From: CAVURS01 sp963834425
GTDB taxonomy: Bacteria > Actinomycetota > Actinomycetes > Actinomycetales > CAVURS01
Direction of reading: 5' to 3'
DNA: 64,000 bases
Assembly: GCA_963834425.1 (NCBI GenBank)
Contig: CAWIBR010000022.1
Location: 1 to 64,000 of the forward strand
The notes below the pieces were generated by a model. The model made no database searches, was not told where the DNA came from, and saw only the letters and a program-made list of their open reading frames with translations. Shown here one piece after another: positions 18,606 to 27,909 of the stretch (its first letter is position 1; every line of letters begins with the position of its first letter). The position numbers and the translations under genes are program-made.

Positions 18606-19847
18606 TCAGTACGTCGGGAGGCTCGGGTCGACGTCCTGCACCCAGGCCAGCACGCCGCCGTCGACATGAGCCGCGTCCGGATGGCCGGCCGCTCGCAGCA
18701 GGGCCAGGCACTCGGCCGACCGGACACCGGAGCGACAATGCACGATCACGCGCTTGTCAAACGGCAACTGTTGCCAGGCGGCACCATTGTGGAAGTCCGC
18801 CCGGGCCACCGCGATGGCGCCGGGGATCGTGACGATCTCGCGCTCCCCGGGCTCGCGGACGTCGACCAGCACGAAGTCCGCCTCCCCCGCCGCCCGCGCA
18901 GCGAGCAGCTCAGACAGCTCGCGGGCGGTCACGCTGTCCGCAGCAACCGCAGGGTCACCGGCGACCTGGTCGTCGAGATCCGTTGCCGCGGAAGGCAACC
19001 CGCAGAAGCCCTCATAGTCGATCAGCTCGGTGACCGTCGGCGAGGTGCCGCAGAGTGCGCAGCCCGGGTCGGCCTTGACCCGGACCTCGCGCCAGGTCGA
19101 GCGCAGCGCGTCGTGGACGACCAGCCGCCCGGTCAGCGGCGCGCCGGTGCCGGTGATCAGCTTGACCACCTCGGTCGCCTGGATCGACCCGATGGCCGCG
19201 CACAGGACGCCGAGCACGCCACCCTCGGCACACGACGGCACCAACCCGGGCGGCGGTGGCTCGGGGAAGACGCACCGATAGCACGGCCCGTGGCCGGCGA
19301 ACCACACCGAGGCCTGCCCGTCGAACCGGTAGATCGAGCCCCAGACGCACGGGATGCCGAGCAGCGCGCACGCGTCGTTGACGAGGTACCGCGTGGGGAA
19401 GTTGTCGGTGCCGTCCACGACCAGGTCGTAGCCCCGCAGCAGATCCAGCGCGTTGCCGGAGTCCAGCCGCACGGCGTGGGTCTGCACGTGCACCAGCGGG
19501 TTGACCTCGGCGATCCGCTCCCGCGCGGAGTCGACCTTGAGCCGGCCCAGGTCGCTGGCACCGTGCACCACCTGGCGCTGCAGGTTGGACTCCTCGACCA
19601 CGTCCGGGTCGACGATGCCGAGCGTGCCTACTCCAGCGGCCGCGAGATAGAGCAGCGCCGGCGAGCCGAGACCACCGGCCCCGACGACCAGGACCCGCGC
19701 GTTCTTCAGTCGCCGCTGGCCGATCGCGCCGATGTCGGGGATGAGCAGATGCCGCGCGTAGCGGCGGATCTCCTCCGCGGTCAGCTCCGAGCCCGGCTCG
19801 ACCAGGGGCGCGAGCGGCGCACCGACGGGCTCGAGCTGCGTGGTCAT
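18606..19847 (-). CDS. moeZ: Adenylyltransferase/sulfurtransferase MoeZ
   Basis: 413 residues. An E1-like ThiF/MoeB domain (GAGGLGSPAL nucleotide loop, DGTDNFPTRYLVND, zinc ligands CYRC and CALCG) is followed by a rhodanese domain with active-site VHCRSGVRSA. It adenylates and thiolates ubiquitin-like sulfur carriers such as MoaD or CysO for molybdopterin and cysteine synthesis. The ATG at 19847 is 42 bp from the divergent tetR start, so the two promoters must overlap. ATL follows downstream. Confidence 0.93.
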   Translation of the reverse strand: MTTQLEPVGAPLAPLVEPGSELTAEEIRRYARHLLIPDIGAIGQRRLKNARVLVVGAGGLGSPALLYLAAAGVGTLGIVDPDVVEESNLQRQVVHGASDLGRLKVDSARERIAEVNPLVHVQTHAVRLDSGNALDLLRGYDLVVDGTDNFPTRYLVNDACALLGIPCVWGSIYRFDGQASVWFAGHGPCYRCVFPEPPPPGLVPSCAEGGVLGVLCAAIGSIQATEVVKLITGTGAPLTGRLVVHDALRSTWREVRVKADPGCALCGTSPTVTELIDYEGFCGLPSAATDLDDQVAGDPAVAADSVTARELSELLAARAAGEADFVLVDVREPGEREIVTIPGAIAVARADFHNGAAWQQLPFDKRVIVHCRSGVRSAECLALLRAAGHPDAAHVDGGVLAWVQDVDPSLPTY

Positions 19848-19889
19848 GGGACAAGGGTGCACCAGGTCGCCCGCGACTACGATGCCCGG

Positions 19890-20552
19890 ATGACCGAGAC
19901 GGCGGCGCGCGGGACCCGGTTGCCGCGGACCGCCCGGCGGGCCCAGCTGCTCGGCGCCGCTCAAGAGGTCTTCGTGCAGCAGGGCTACCACGCGGCCGCC
20001 ATGGACGACATCGCGGACCGGGCCGGGGTGTCCAAACCGGTCCTCTACCAGCATTTCCCGAGCAAGCTCGAGCTCTACCTGGCGTTGCTCGACTCCCGCT
20101 CGACCGATCTGCTCGACGCCGTCCGCGGTGCGCTCGCCTCGACGCACGACAACAAGCAGCGCGTCGAGGCGACCATCGCGGCGTACTTCGAGTTCGTCGA
20201 CCGAGAGGGCGCGCCGTTCCGGTTGGTCTTCGAGTCCGACCTGACCAACGAGCCGGCCGTCCGCGAGCGGGTCGACCGGGTGAACATGCTGTGCGCGGAG
20301 GCGATCGCCGAGGTGATCGCGGAGGACACCGCGCTCCCCCCGGAGCAGGCCACCCTGCTCGGCACGGCGCTCGCCGGCATGGCCCAGGTCACCGCGCGCT
20401 ACTGGCTGACCGGCAACGGCGACATCCCCCGCGAGGAGGCCGCGCGGCTCGTGGCCCAGCTGTCCTGGCGCGGGCTCGGCGCGTTCCCGATGACCGGCGC
20501 TTCGCCCGGAGCAGAACGCAACGCGGAACAGCCTCCGCGCACCACCAGTTAG
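19890..20552 (+). CDS. TetR family transcriptional regulator
   Basis: 220 residues. The N-terminal helix-turn-helix reads VFVQQGYHAAAMDDIADRAGVSKPVLYQHFPSKLEL split over about 27-62, a classic TetR DNA-binding domain; the remainder is a helical ligand/dimer domain. Position beside moeZ and a DUF3107 gene matches Rv3208. A TACGAT hexamer at 19878-19883, 6 nt before the ATG, predicts a leaderless transcript. The target is unknown; the 42-bp gap to moeZ is an obvious candidate operator region. Confidence 0.92.
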   Translation: MTETAARGTRLPRTARRAQLLGAAQEVFVQQGYHAAAMDDIADRAGVSKPVLYQHFPSKLELYLALLDSRSTDLLDAVRGALASTHDNKQRVEATIAAYFEFVDREGAPFRLVFESDLTNEPAVRERVDRVNMLCAEAIAEVIAEDTALPPEQATLLGTALAGMAQVTARYWLTGNGDIPREEAARLVAQLSWRGLGAFPMTGASPGAERNAEQPPRTTS

Positions 20553-20594
20553 CCTTCGGCGAGAACCTAACGACTGAGCTTTCGAGGAAGAGGG

Positions 20595-20825
20595 ATGACC
20601 GTGGAGGTCAAGATCGGCGTTCGCAACGTCGCGCGCGAGATCACGCTGGAGTCGGCGCAGTCGGCCGAGGAGGTCGCCGCGGCCGTGGACGCAGCGCTGG
20701 CCGCCGGCGGCACACTCAAGCTGGTCGACGACAAGGGCCGGGTCGTGGTCGTCCCGACCGACGTGCTCGGCTACGTCGAGATCGGCGCCCCCGAGGGTCG
20801 CCGGGTCGGCTTCGGCACGCTCTAG
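20595..20825 (+). CDS. DUF3107 family protein
   Basis: 76 residues, MTVEVKIGVRN...VGFGTL, a small acidic protein conserved in actinobacteria (Rv3208A, TB9.4). No catalytic motif is visible and its function is unknown. The ATG follows GAGGAAGAGGG. It lies 42 bp after tetR and probably shares its transcript; a long perfect hairpin follows it. Confidence 0.92.
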   Translation: MTVEVKIGVRNVAREITLESAQSAEEVAAAVDAALAAGGTLKLVDDKGRVVVVPTDVLGYVEIGAPEGRRVGFGTL

Positions 20826-20859
20826 CTCGAGTCCAGCGAGCGGACAGAACCAAAGGATC

Positions 20860-20897
20860 GTTGGCAAGTGACCCACCTGGGTGGGTCACTTGCCAAC
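20860..20897. terminator. Perfect 18-bp stem with 2-nt loop between convergent genes
   Basis: GTTGGCAAGTGACCCACC (20860-20877) and its exact inverse (20880-20897) are separated by TG. It sits between the DUF3107 gene and the convergent ferritin-like gene, so it can stop transcription from both sides. There is no T-run, which fits the T-poor hairpin terminators proposed in actinobacteria. It could instead be a protein-binding palindrome. Confidence 0.7.
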
Positions 20898-20929
20898 AAT
20901 CGTTGCGGTCGCGGACGAGCCGGAACCAG

Positions 20930-21634
20930 CTACGGCGTGAGGCCGAGGCGCTGCATCCGCACGGTGTGCTCGTCGGTCAGCCGGGCGAACATCCGGGCCA
21001 GCTCGGCCAGGTCCGCGCCGTAGTAGTTGCCGCCGCCGACCAGCAACGACGTGAGCGCATCCCGCTCGGCCGCCACCTGCTGGGCCTGCGAGAGCGCCTC
21101 GCCCACCAGCCGGCGCCCCCACAGGGCCAGGCGTCCCGAGACCGACGGGTCGGCCTGGATCGCGGCGCGCACCGCGTTGACGGCGAACTCGCTGTGCCCC
21201 AGGTCCTCCAGCACCGAGACGACGAGCGCCCGGGTCTCCGGATCGACGTAGACGCTGATCTCCCGATAGAAGTCACTCGCGATGCCGTCACCGACATAGG
21301 CCTTGACCAGTCCCTCGAGCCAGGTCGAGGGCGAGGTGCGGTCATGGAACGCGTCGATGGCCGCGACGAACGGCTCCATCGCCTCCCGCGGCTCGACCCC
21401 CAGCTCGCGCAACCGCCGCTCGATCCGCTCGTAGTGGCCGAACTCCGAGGCGGCCATCCGGGCGAGCGCGGCCTTGCCCTCCAGGGTTGGCGCCAGCTCG
21501 GCGTCACCGGCCAGCCGGGAGAACGCCGTGAGCTCGCCGTACGCCAGGCCACCCAACAGGTCGATCACGGCCTCGCGGTACTCCGGGTCGTTGAACGAGT
21601 CCCGCGTCGGAGAACTCTGCGTGGCGTCGCTCAT
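20930..21634 (-). CDS. Ferritin-like fold protein
   Basis: 234 residues, all helical, with spaced carboxylate/histidine pairs (LAYGELTAFSRL, ASEFGHYERIE, FYREISVY, LGHSEF) typical of a four-helix di-iron ferritin-like bundle related to the MiaE hydroxylase superfamily. The exact reaction is unknown. It corresponds by position to Rv3210c. A TAGGTT hexamer 7 nt before the ATG at 21634 suggests leaderless transcription, divergent from the helicase gene. Confidence 0.85.
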   Translation of the reverse strand: MSDATQSSPTRDSFNDPEYREAVIDLLGGLAYGELTAFSRLAGDAELAPTLEGKAALARMAASEFGHYERIERRLRELGVEPREAMEPFVAAIDAFHDRTSPSTWLEGLVKAYVGDGIASDFYREISVYVDPETRALVVSVLEDLGHSEFAVNAVRAAIQADPSVSGRLALWGRRLVGEALSQAQQVAAERDALTSLLVGGGNYYGADLAELARMFARLTDEHTVRMQRLGLTP

Positions 21635-21792
21635 GGCGCTCAACCTAGTCGCCGACCGGTAGACTGCCCCCGACAACGGATGCCCGGTCGGCTGCGAACC
21701 TTTCCCGATCGGCTCCCTCGCAGCAGGTGCGGCCCGCTGAGGAGTGACTCCTCACCAGCGTGTGGCCCCCGCTTTGACCAGAAGGCTCACCC

Positions 21793-23394
21793 GTGATCGA
21801 AGATCGAACTTTTGCTGATTTTGACGTGCACCCGGACATCGTCTCCGCCCTGTCCGACGCCGGCATCGTCCATCCCTTCCCCATCCAGGCCATGACCCTG
21901 CCGGTCGCGCTGTCCGGGCACGACATCATCGGCCAGGCCAAGACCGGCACCGGCAAGACCCTGGGTTTCGGCATCCCCCTGCTCCAGCTCGTGCAGGCAC
22001 CGACCGACGAGGGGTACGACGCGCTGCCGGCCCCCGGCAAGCCGCAGTCGCTCGTCGTCGTGCCGACCCGTGAGCTCGCCGTCCAGGTCGCCCGCGACCT
22101 CGAGGCGGCCGGGCACAAGCGCGGCATCCGGGTGCTGACCGTCTATGGCGGCCGGGCCTACGAGCCGCAGGTCGAGGCCCTCAAGAAGGGCATCGAGATC
22201 GTCGTCGGCACCCCCGGGCGCCTGCTCGACCTGGCCCAGCAGGGTCACCTCCAGCTCGGCTACGTCCGCGCCGTGGTGCTGGACGAGGCCGACGAGATGC
22301 TCGACCTGGGCTTCCTGCCCGACGTCGAGCGGATGCTGGCCCTCACGCCGGACTCGCGGCAGACGATGCTCTTCTCGGCGACCATGCCGGGTGCGGTCGT
22401 GGCCCTGGCCCGCCGCTACATGACCCAGCCCACGCACATCCGCGCGATCGACCCGACCGACGACGGCGCGACCGTCGCCGCCGTCGAGCAGTTCGTCTAC
22501 CGGGCGCACGCGATGGACAAGGTCGAGCTGCTCGCCCGGGTCCTGCAGGCCGAGGGCCGCGGCCTGACGATGATCTTCTGCCGCACCAAGCGCACCGTCG
22601 CGAAGGTCGCCGACGAGCTCGCCGACCGGGGCTTCGCCGCCGCAGCCATCCACGGCGACCTCGGCCAGGGCGCTCGCGAGCAGGCGATGCGGGCCTTCCG
22701 CAACGGCAAGGTCGACGTGCTCGTCGCGACCGACGTCGCGGCCCGCGGGATCGACGTCGAGGGCATCACCCACGTCATCAACTACCAGTGCCCCGAGGAC
22801 GAGAAGACCTACCTGCACCGGATCGGCCGCACCGCCCGGGCCGGCGCTGCCGGAGTGGCGATCACCCTGGTCGACTGGGACGACCTGCCCCGCTGGGGCC
22901 TGATCAACCGGACCCTCGACCTCGGCATCCCGGAGCCGCAGGAGACCTACTCCAACTCCGAGCACCTGTTCATCGACCTCGGCATCCAGCAGGGCACCGG
23001 CTCGACGTTGCCCGGCGCCCAGCGGACCCGGGCCGGCCTGGACGCCGAGGAGGTCGAGGACCTCGGTGAGACCGGGCGCCGCGGCGGCCCGGCCCGACCG
23101 GCCGGCGGCCGCAGTGACCGTGGCGCGGATCGGGGCGCCAAGCGCGACGGCCGTCCCTCTGGCGACGGCGCTCCCCGCAAGACCCGCAACCGTCGCGGCC
23201 CGCGTCCCGAGGGCAGCGAGGTTGCCAGCGAGCAGCACGCGACGACCGACAGCGCGAGCACCTCGACCGACGGCACGCCGCGCCGGCGTCGTCGGCGTCG
23301 CAGCCGGGGCACCGGCAGCGGGAGCGGCGCGAGCGGGAGCGCCACCAGCGCAGGCAGCGCCAGCGGCCCGTCGACCGAAGCCGCAACCAGCTAA
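21793..23394 (+). CDS. rhlE: DEAD-box ATP-dependent RNA helicase
   Basis: 533 residues. Motifs: Q-motif FPIQ, AKTGTGKT (I), PTRELA (Ia), DEAD (II), SAT (III), ARGID and HRIGRTARAG (V, VI). The last about 130 residues are a low-complexity tail rich in Arg, Gly and Ser that would bind RNA. It unwinds structured RNA in ribosome assembly or mRNA decay; the position matches Rv3211. The GTG start at 21793 follows AGAAGG. The leader holds a GAGGAGT/ACTCCTC hairpin. Its TAA stop overlaps the stop of the convergent nuclease gene. Confidence 0.94.
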   Translation: MIEDRTFADFDVHPDIVSALSDAGIVHPFPIQAMTLPVALSGHDIIGQAKTGTGKTLGFGIPLLQLVQAPTDEGYDALPAPGKPQSLVVVPTRELAVQVARDLEAAGHKRGIRVLTVYGGRAYEPQVEALKKGIEIVVGTPGRLLDLAQQGHLQLGYVRAVVLDEADEMLDLGFLPDVERMLALTPDSRQTMLFSATMPGAVVALARRYMTQPTHIRAIDPTDDGATVAAVEQFVYRAHAMDKVELLARVLQAEGRGLTMIFCRTKRTVAKVADELADRGFAAAAIHGDLGQGAREQAMRAFRNGKVDVLVATDVAARGIDVEGITHVINYQCPEDEKTYLHRIGRTARAGAAGVAITLVDWDDLPRWGLINRTLDLGIPEPQETYSNSEHLFIDLGIQQGTGSTLPGAQRTRAGLDAEEVEDLGETGRRGGPARPAGGRSDRGADRGAKRDGRPSGDGAPRKTRNRRGPRPEGSEVASEQHATTDSASTSTDGTPRRRRRRRSRGTGSGSGASGSATSAGSASGPSTEAATS

Positions 23395-24246
23395 GGCTCG
23401 AGCGCGGCCCAGCCGGACTTCTCGGATGCCGACGGCCTGCCCTTCGGGGCAGTGCTGGCGGAAGTCGCACCAGCTGCAGATCGGGCCGGTGCGCGCGGGA
23501 AAGACGTCGTCGCCGGTCCGTCCCTCGGCGAACGCCGCGTCCACGATGACCAGATCCTGCGCGATCGACTCGGCCTCGGAAACCTTGCGGGCCAACGAAT
23601 CCGGCGTGTGCTCGTGGGCGGCAACCGTGCCGCTGGGCACGTGGTGCAGCTCGACCCGCGTGCACGGCCGGCGGAACATCCCCGCCACCGCGGCGGCGTA
23701 GAGCCCGAGCGGCAACGAGGTCCGCGCATCGTCGGGCGTGGGCTCGGCCCGCGAGGTCTTGTAGTCGACGACGACCAGCTCGCCGTCACGGTCGTCCAGC
23801 CGGTCCACCCGGCCGGTCACCACCAGGTCAGGCGTCCGCATCGAGACCTGACGCTCGATGCCCAGCGGCTGCTCGTCGGGGTCCAGCCGCTCGGCGTACG
23901 CCGCGGTCTCCACGGCCGTCTTGGCCCGCCAGCGTTCGGACTGCTCCTCGTCGCGGAAGCCGGAGCGCACCCACGAGCTGCGGACCAGGGCGGCGGCTGC
24001 ACTCGGCGTACGGCGATCCGGGGCGAGGTCCCACCACTTGGCCAGCGCGGTGTGCACGGCGACGCCGAGACTGGTGTGCGCGCGCTGCGGAGACTTCTGG
24101 GGTGGCGGTCGGTCGAGGTACTGGAACCGGTACTGCCGAGGGCAGTCGAGGTACTTCAACAACCGTGACGGCGAGGCCGAGTAGAGCCGCTTCGGCATCC
24201 CCGGCAGCTCGCCCTGGCCGGCCGGCTGCTGGGCCGAGACGGTCAC
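23391..24246 (-). CDS. RecB-family exonuclease (PD-(D/E)XK), frameshifted at the C-terminus
   Basis: About 280 residues. N-terminal SPSRLLKYLDCPRQYRFQYL, HTALAKWW, nuclease core GRVDRLD and VVVDYKTS, and a C-terminal ICSWCDFRQHC that with the early Cys forms the four-cysteine iron-sulfur staple of AddB/Cas4-like nucleases. Near 23440-23452 an extra base (C4 run) moves the frame; without it the protein ends SGWAALEP and stops at 23391. The GTG at 24246 overlaps the PHP stop by 4 nt (GTGA), so translation is coupled. Confidence 0.85.
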
Positions 24247-25089
24247 GGCCGCACGACCGGTACGCCGCTGGCCTCGGCCTCGATCTGCTGCAGCACAGCG
24301 GGATCCGTGGTGTGGTCGCCCAGCCGGGTGACCTTGCCGGTGCCGTGATAGTCGCTGGAACCGGTCACCAACAGGTCGAGGTCCTCGGCGAGCGCGCGGG
24401 CATGCCGGACGTTGCCGTCGTCGTGGTCGGGGTGGAAGACCTCGATGCCACCCAGTCCGGCGGCCGCCAGCTCGCCGATCACCGTCGTCGCTGACGACCC
24501 GCCCGCGTCGGTGGGCCAGCGGATGAGCCATCACGGGCACCCCACCGGCCGCCCGGACCAGCCGGATGGCCCGGCGGGCATCGATCGCGTAGTGGCCGAC
24601 GTAGTAGCCACCGCGCGAGCCCAGGATGTCGGCGAACGCCTCGTCGCGGTTGGCGACGATCCCCTTGCGTACCAAGGCATCGGCCATGTGTGGTCGACCA
24701 AGACTCGCGCCCGGCCGAGCGTGGGCGACGACGTCGGCCCAGCTGATGTCATAGTCCCGGGAGAGCAGCTCGACCATCCGCTCCGCTCTCGTCTCGCGGC
24801 TGGCCCGGGCCTCGTCGACCTCCGCGGCGAGCTCGGGGAAGTCGGGGTCGTGCAGGTAGCTCAGCAGGTGCACGCTGATCCCGTCGACGGCGCAGGAGAT
24901 CTCCATGCCCCTCACCAGCGCGACGCCGTTGGCCTCGACCGCGCCGACCGCCTCGGCCCAGCCGGCGGTCGTGTCGTGGTCGGTGATCGCCACCACGTCC
25001 AGGCCGGCCCCGGCCGCCGAGGCCAGCAGCTCTGCTGGCGCATCGGTGCCGTCGGACGCCGAGGTGTGGGCGTGCAGGTCGATGCGCAC
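24243..25089 (-). CDS. PHP-domain metal-dependent phosphoesterase, frameshifted
   Basis: About 281 residues. MRIDLHAHTSASDG begins the PHP fold, with further metal-site pieces AITDHD, GMEIS, MAHPLAH and, in the shifted frame, EVFHPDHDDG and GSSDYHG. Members hydrolyse phosphate esters of nucleotides or oligoribonucleotides. One extra G at 24482-24483 breaks the frame; removing it gives RRGRVVSDDVIGELAAAG. It is coupled to the RecB-like gene by a 4-bp overlap. Confidence 0.88.
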
Positions 25090-25113
25090 CCGGTCAGCCT
25101 AGGCGCGGACGGC

Positions 25114-25773
25114 TCAGTCCAGTCGCGGACTCGGCGCGCCTGTGGGTATGTCCAACGGATGCCCGGGGTCGCGGGCGTCGACCAGCCGCAGCCCTTCCAG
25201 CACCATCGCTCCTGCGCTGGGTGGCCACATGATCAGCCACAGCCACACGCCCAGCGCCTCGCCGACGTAGGCCGCGCGGTCGTCGCCGGCCGGCACGTTC
25301 CACAGGTGGGCCGGATGCCCGGCGGCCTGGACCTTGGCCTGCGGGCCGCCCGCCACCAGCGCGCCGGACAGCGAGTCACCGGCGTCGACCTCCGGCAGCC
25401 CGGCCAGGCTGGCGCCCAGGCCGACCGCGGGCTGTTCGGCGACGAGCAGCAGGTCCGCGGCGGGCTGGTGCCACGGACCGTGGCTGGGCAACGGGTTCGG
25501 CCCGGAGAGCGCGACGACGGAGGCGACCGGTCCGGTGCGTTCGTCCCCGGCGTACCGGAAGCCGGTCGTGAGCCAGCCAGGCGGCAGCGGCCACGGGAGC
25601 CACACCGGCACCATGGATTTCGCGGCCAGGTGGGCCAGCTGCTCACTGGTGCCCGGGCGCGCGGCGTGCAGCGGAGCCACGGGTCCGTGTTCGCCGCAGG
25701 TCCAGGCGCTCTGCATCAACCCGGGGGCGACCAGCTCACCGCGGCAGCGTGGACACGTCGGGGCGGCCGACAC
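25114..25773 (-). CDS. Conserved actinobacterial protein with N-terminal zinc-ribbon-like motif
   Basis: 219 residues. The N-terminus holds CPRC and a further C-x2-H pair suggesting one zinc site; the rest is rich in Trp, Pro and Gly with no recognised catalytic motif. It resembles the DUF6758 family seen in Streptomyces. The GTG at 25773 has a strong GGAGGA upstream. It lies 25 bp after the PHP gene start on the same strand. Function unknown. Confidence 0.75.
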   Translation of the reverse strand: MSAAPTCPRCRGELVAPGLMQSAWTCGEHGPVAPLHAARPGTSEQLAHLAAKSMVPVWLPWPLPPGWLTTGFRYAGDERTGPVASVVALSGPNPLPSHGPWHQPAADLLLVAEQPAVGLGASLAGLPEVDAGDSLSGALVAGGPQAKVQAAGHPAHLWNVPAGDDRAAYVGEALGVWLWLIMWPPSAGAMVLEGLRLVDARDPGHPLDIPTGAPSPRLD

Positions 25774-25806
25774 ATCGCAGACGCTCCTCCGGGTCGCGAC
25801 GGGTCG

Positions 25807-26310
25807 TCAACCCATGGGCACCGGGCGGCCGGGCTGGTCTCCGCCGCGGGCGTCCAGGTAGCTCTGCTTGGGCACCATGACCGTGCGTCGGAAGGTGCAG
25901 ACCAGGATGCCGTCCTGGTTGTAGCCGCGGGTCTCGACCTGGACGACGCCTCGGTCGTCCTTGCTCTGGCTCTCGCGCTTGGCCAGGACGGTCGTCTCGC
26001 CGTAGATCGTGTCGCCGTGGAAGGTCGGCGCGACGTGCCGCAGCGACTCGACCTCGAGGTTGGCGATCGCCTTGCCGCTGACGTCGGCGACGGACATGCC
26101 GAGCAGCACGGAGTAGATCAGGTTGCCGACGACGACGTTGCGGCCGAAGTCGGTCGAGGTCTCGGCGTAGTGCAGGTCGAGGTGCAGCGGATGGTGGTTC
26201 ATGGTGATCAGGCAGAAGAGGTGATCATCGGCCTCGGTGATCGTCTTGCCGGGCCAGTGCCGATAGACCGCACCGACCTCGAACTCCTCGTATGTGCGCC
26301 CGAACTGCAT
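25807..26310 (-). CDS. MaoC-family hydratase (mesaconyl-CoA hydratase candidate)
   Basis: 167 residues of the hot-dog MaoC fold. The catalytic region reads TITEADDHLFCLITMNHHPLHLD, followed by VVVGNLIYSVLLGMSV. Small MaoC proteins of this type hydrate mesaconyl-CoA in the ethylmalonyl-CoA pathway; an acyl-CoA dehydrogenase and an Mcl-type lyase lie within 8 kb, which supports this by context only. The ATG at 26310 is chosen because a CACGAT hexamer lies 7 nt upstream in a 26-bp shared promoter with pepP. Confidence 0.85.
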   Translation of the reverse strand: MQFGRTYEEFEVGAVYRHWPGKTITEADDHLFCLITMNHHPLHLDLHYAETSTDFGRNVVVGNLIYSVLLGMSVADVSGKAIANLEVESLRHVAPTFHGDTIYGETTVLAKRESQSKDDRGVVQVETRGYNQDGILVCTFRRTVMVPKQSYLDARGGDQPGRPVPMG

Positions 26311-26316
26311 GCGCCA

Positions 26317-26331
26317 CATCGTGGCACGATG
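26317..26331. promoter_or_regulatory. Palindromic shared core promoter of maoC-like and pepP genes
   Basis: CATCGTG-G-CACGATG is a perfect 7-bp inverted repeat with a one-base centre. Each arm presents CACGAT as a -10-like hexamer facing outward: 6 nt before the pepP ATG (26337) and 7 nt before the maoC ATG (26310). The whole intergenic region is 26 bp, leaving no room for ribosome sites, so both transcripts are predicted to be leaderless. Confidence 0.55.
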
Positions 26332-26336
26332 ATCCG

Positions 26337-27900
26337 ATGAGCAGTGAAGACCAGCCGACGATCCCGGGTGAGACTGATCACCGCAGCAAGCCGTCATCGG
26401 ACGCGTTCCTGTCGTTCATCTCGAGCAACTGGGCGCCCCGCGACGAGACCCCGCCGACCCGGATCGCGGCCGCGCCGTACGCCGAGCGGCGGCGCGCGGC
26501 GGTTTCAGCGGCCTTCCCGGGCGAGCGGCTGGTCATCCCCGCCGGCGGGTTCAAGGTCCGCAGCAACGACACCGACTACCGCTTCCGCCCCCACTCGGCC
26601 TTCGCCCACCTGACCGGTCTCGGCACCGACCGCGAGCCGGACGCCGTCCTGGTGCTGGAGCCGAAGGACGAACGCGACGGTGGCGGTCACGAGCCGGTCA
26701 TCTACTTCCGGCCGCGGGCCGAGCGAAACAGCAAGGAGTTCTTCGGCGACGCGCGGTACGGCGAGTTCTGGGTCGGCGTGCGGCCGAGCCTGGCCGAGGT
26801 CGAGGCCGAGCTCGGGATCAGTGCCCGGCACATCGACGAGCTGACCGAGGCGCTCAAGAAGGACCTCGGCCACGTCGGTCTACGGGTCGTCCGGGACGCG
26901 GACGAGAGCCTGGCCGACCTGGTCGACCAGGCCCGGTCCGAGGCCGAGACTGACCCGTCGACCGAGGTCGGGGAGGCCGCCGAGGGTCAGACGATCGAGG
27001 TCACCGAAACCGAAGCGGTGCAACGGCTTTCGCCCGATCTCGAGCTGGCCCGCTTCCTGTCCGAGCTGCGGCTGGTCAAGGACGACTACGAGATCGAGCA
27101 GATGCGGTTGGCCATCGCGGCCACCGCCGAGGGCTTCGAAGAGATCGTCAAGGCGCTGCCCGGACGCGGTCAGCCGCGGGCGGGGCGAGCGCTGGGTCGA
27201 GGGGGTCTTCGAGCTCATCGCGCGCCACCGGGGCAACGGGCTCGGCTACGACACCATCGCCGCAGCGGGCGAGCACGCCTGCACCTTGCACTGGATCCGC
27301 AACGACGGCGAGGTCCGCGAGGGCGACCTGATCCTGGTCGACGCGGGCGTCGAGGTCGACTCGCTCTACACGGCCGACGTCACCCGCACGCTGCCGATCA
27401 ACGGCCGGTTCACCGACGAGCAGCGCCAGGTCTACGACGCGGTGCTCGCCGCCCAGGAGGCCGGGCTGGCCGCGGCCAAGCCCGGCAACACCTTCCGCGA
27501 CGTGCACACCGCGGCGATCCGGGTCATCGCCGAGAAGCTCGCCGAGTGGGGCCTGCTGCCGGTCGACCTCGAGGACGCCCTGAGCGATGATGGCCAGCAG
27601 CACCGGCGCTGGATGGTGCACGGCACCAGCCACCACCTCGGCATCGACGTGCACGACTGCGCACTGGCCCGCAAGGAGGCCTACCTCGACGGCATCCTCG
27701 AGCCGGGCATGGTGCTGACCGTCGAACCCGGCCTCTACCTCAAGCCGGACGACCTGGCCGTCCCCGAGGCGCTGCGCGGCATCGGCGTACGGATCGAGGA
27801 CGACATCGTGATCACCGAGTCCGGCTGCGAGAACCTCAGCGCCGCCCTGCCGCGCACCGCGGACGACGTCGAGTCGTGGATGGCCGGCTTGAGGTCCTGA
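26337..27900 (+). CDS. pepP: Aminopeptidase P (M24B), frameshifted
   Basis: About 520 residues when repaired. The N-terminal creatinase-like domain includes FRPHSAFAHLTGLG. The C-terminal pita-bread domain shows the metal ligands Asp and Asp in VDAGVEVDSLYTADVTRT, His in GTSHHLGIDVHD, and Glu in TVEPGLY and RIEDD. It removes N-terminal residues before proline. One extra G at 27162-27163 shifts the frame; removal gives KALPDAVSRGRGERWVEGVFEL. The ATG at 26337 is likely leaderless from the palindromic promoter. Confidence 0.92.
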
Positions 27901-27909
27901 CCGATCGGG

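Noticed and set aside
15441..18832. Long plus-strand frames opposite adnA and moeZ
   Set aside because: Low-complexity His/Gln/Arg content and no motif; antisense to conserved helicase and sulfurtransferase sequence.
23100..23394. Separate gene in the Arg/Gly/Ser-rich 3' end of the DEAD helicase
   Set aside because: The low-complexity sequence is in frame with the helicase and is a usual RNA-binding tail in this family.
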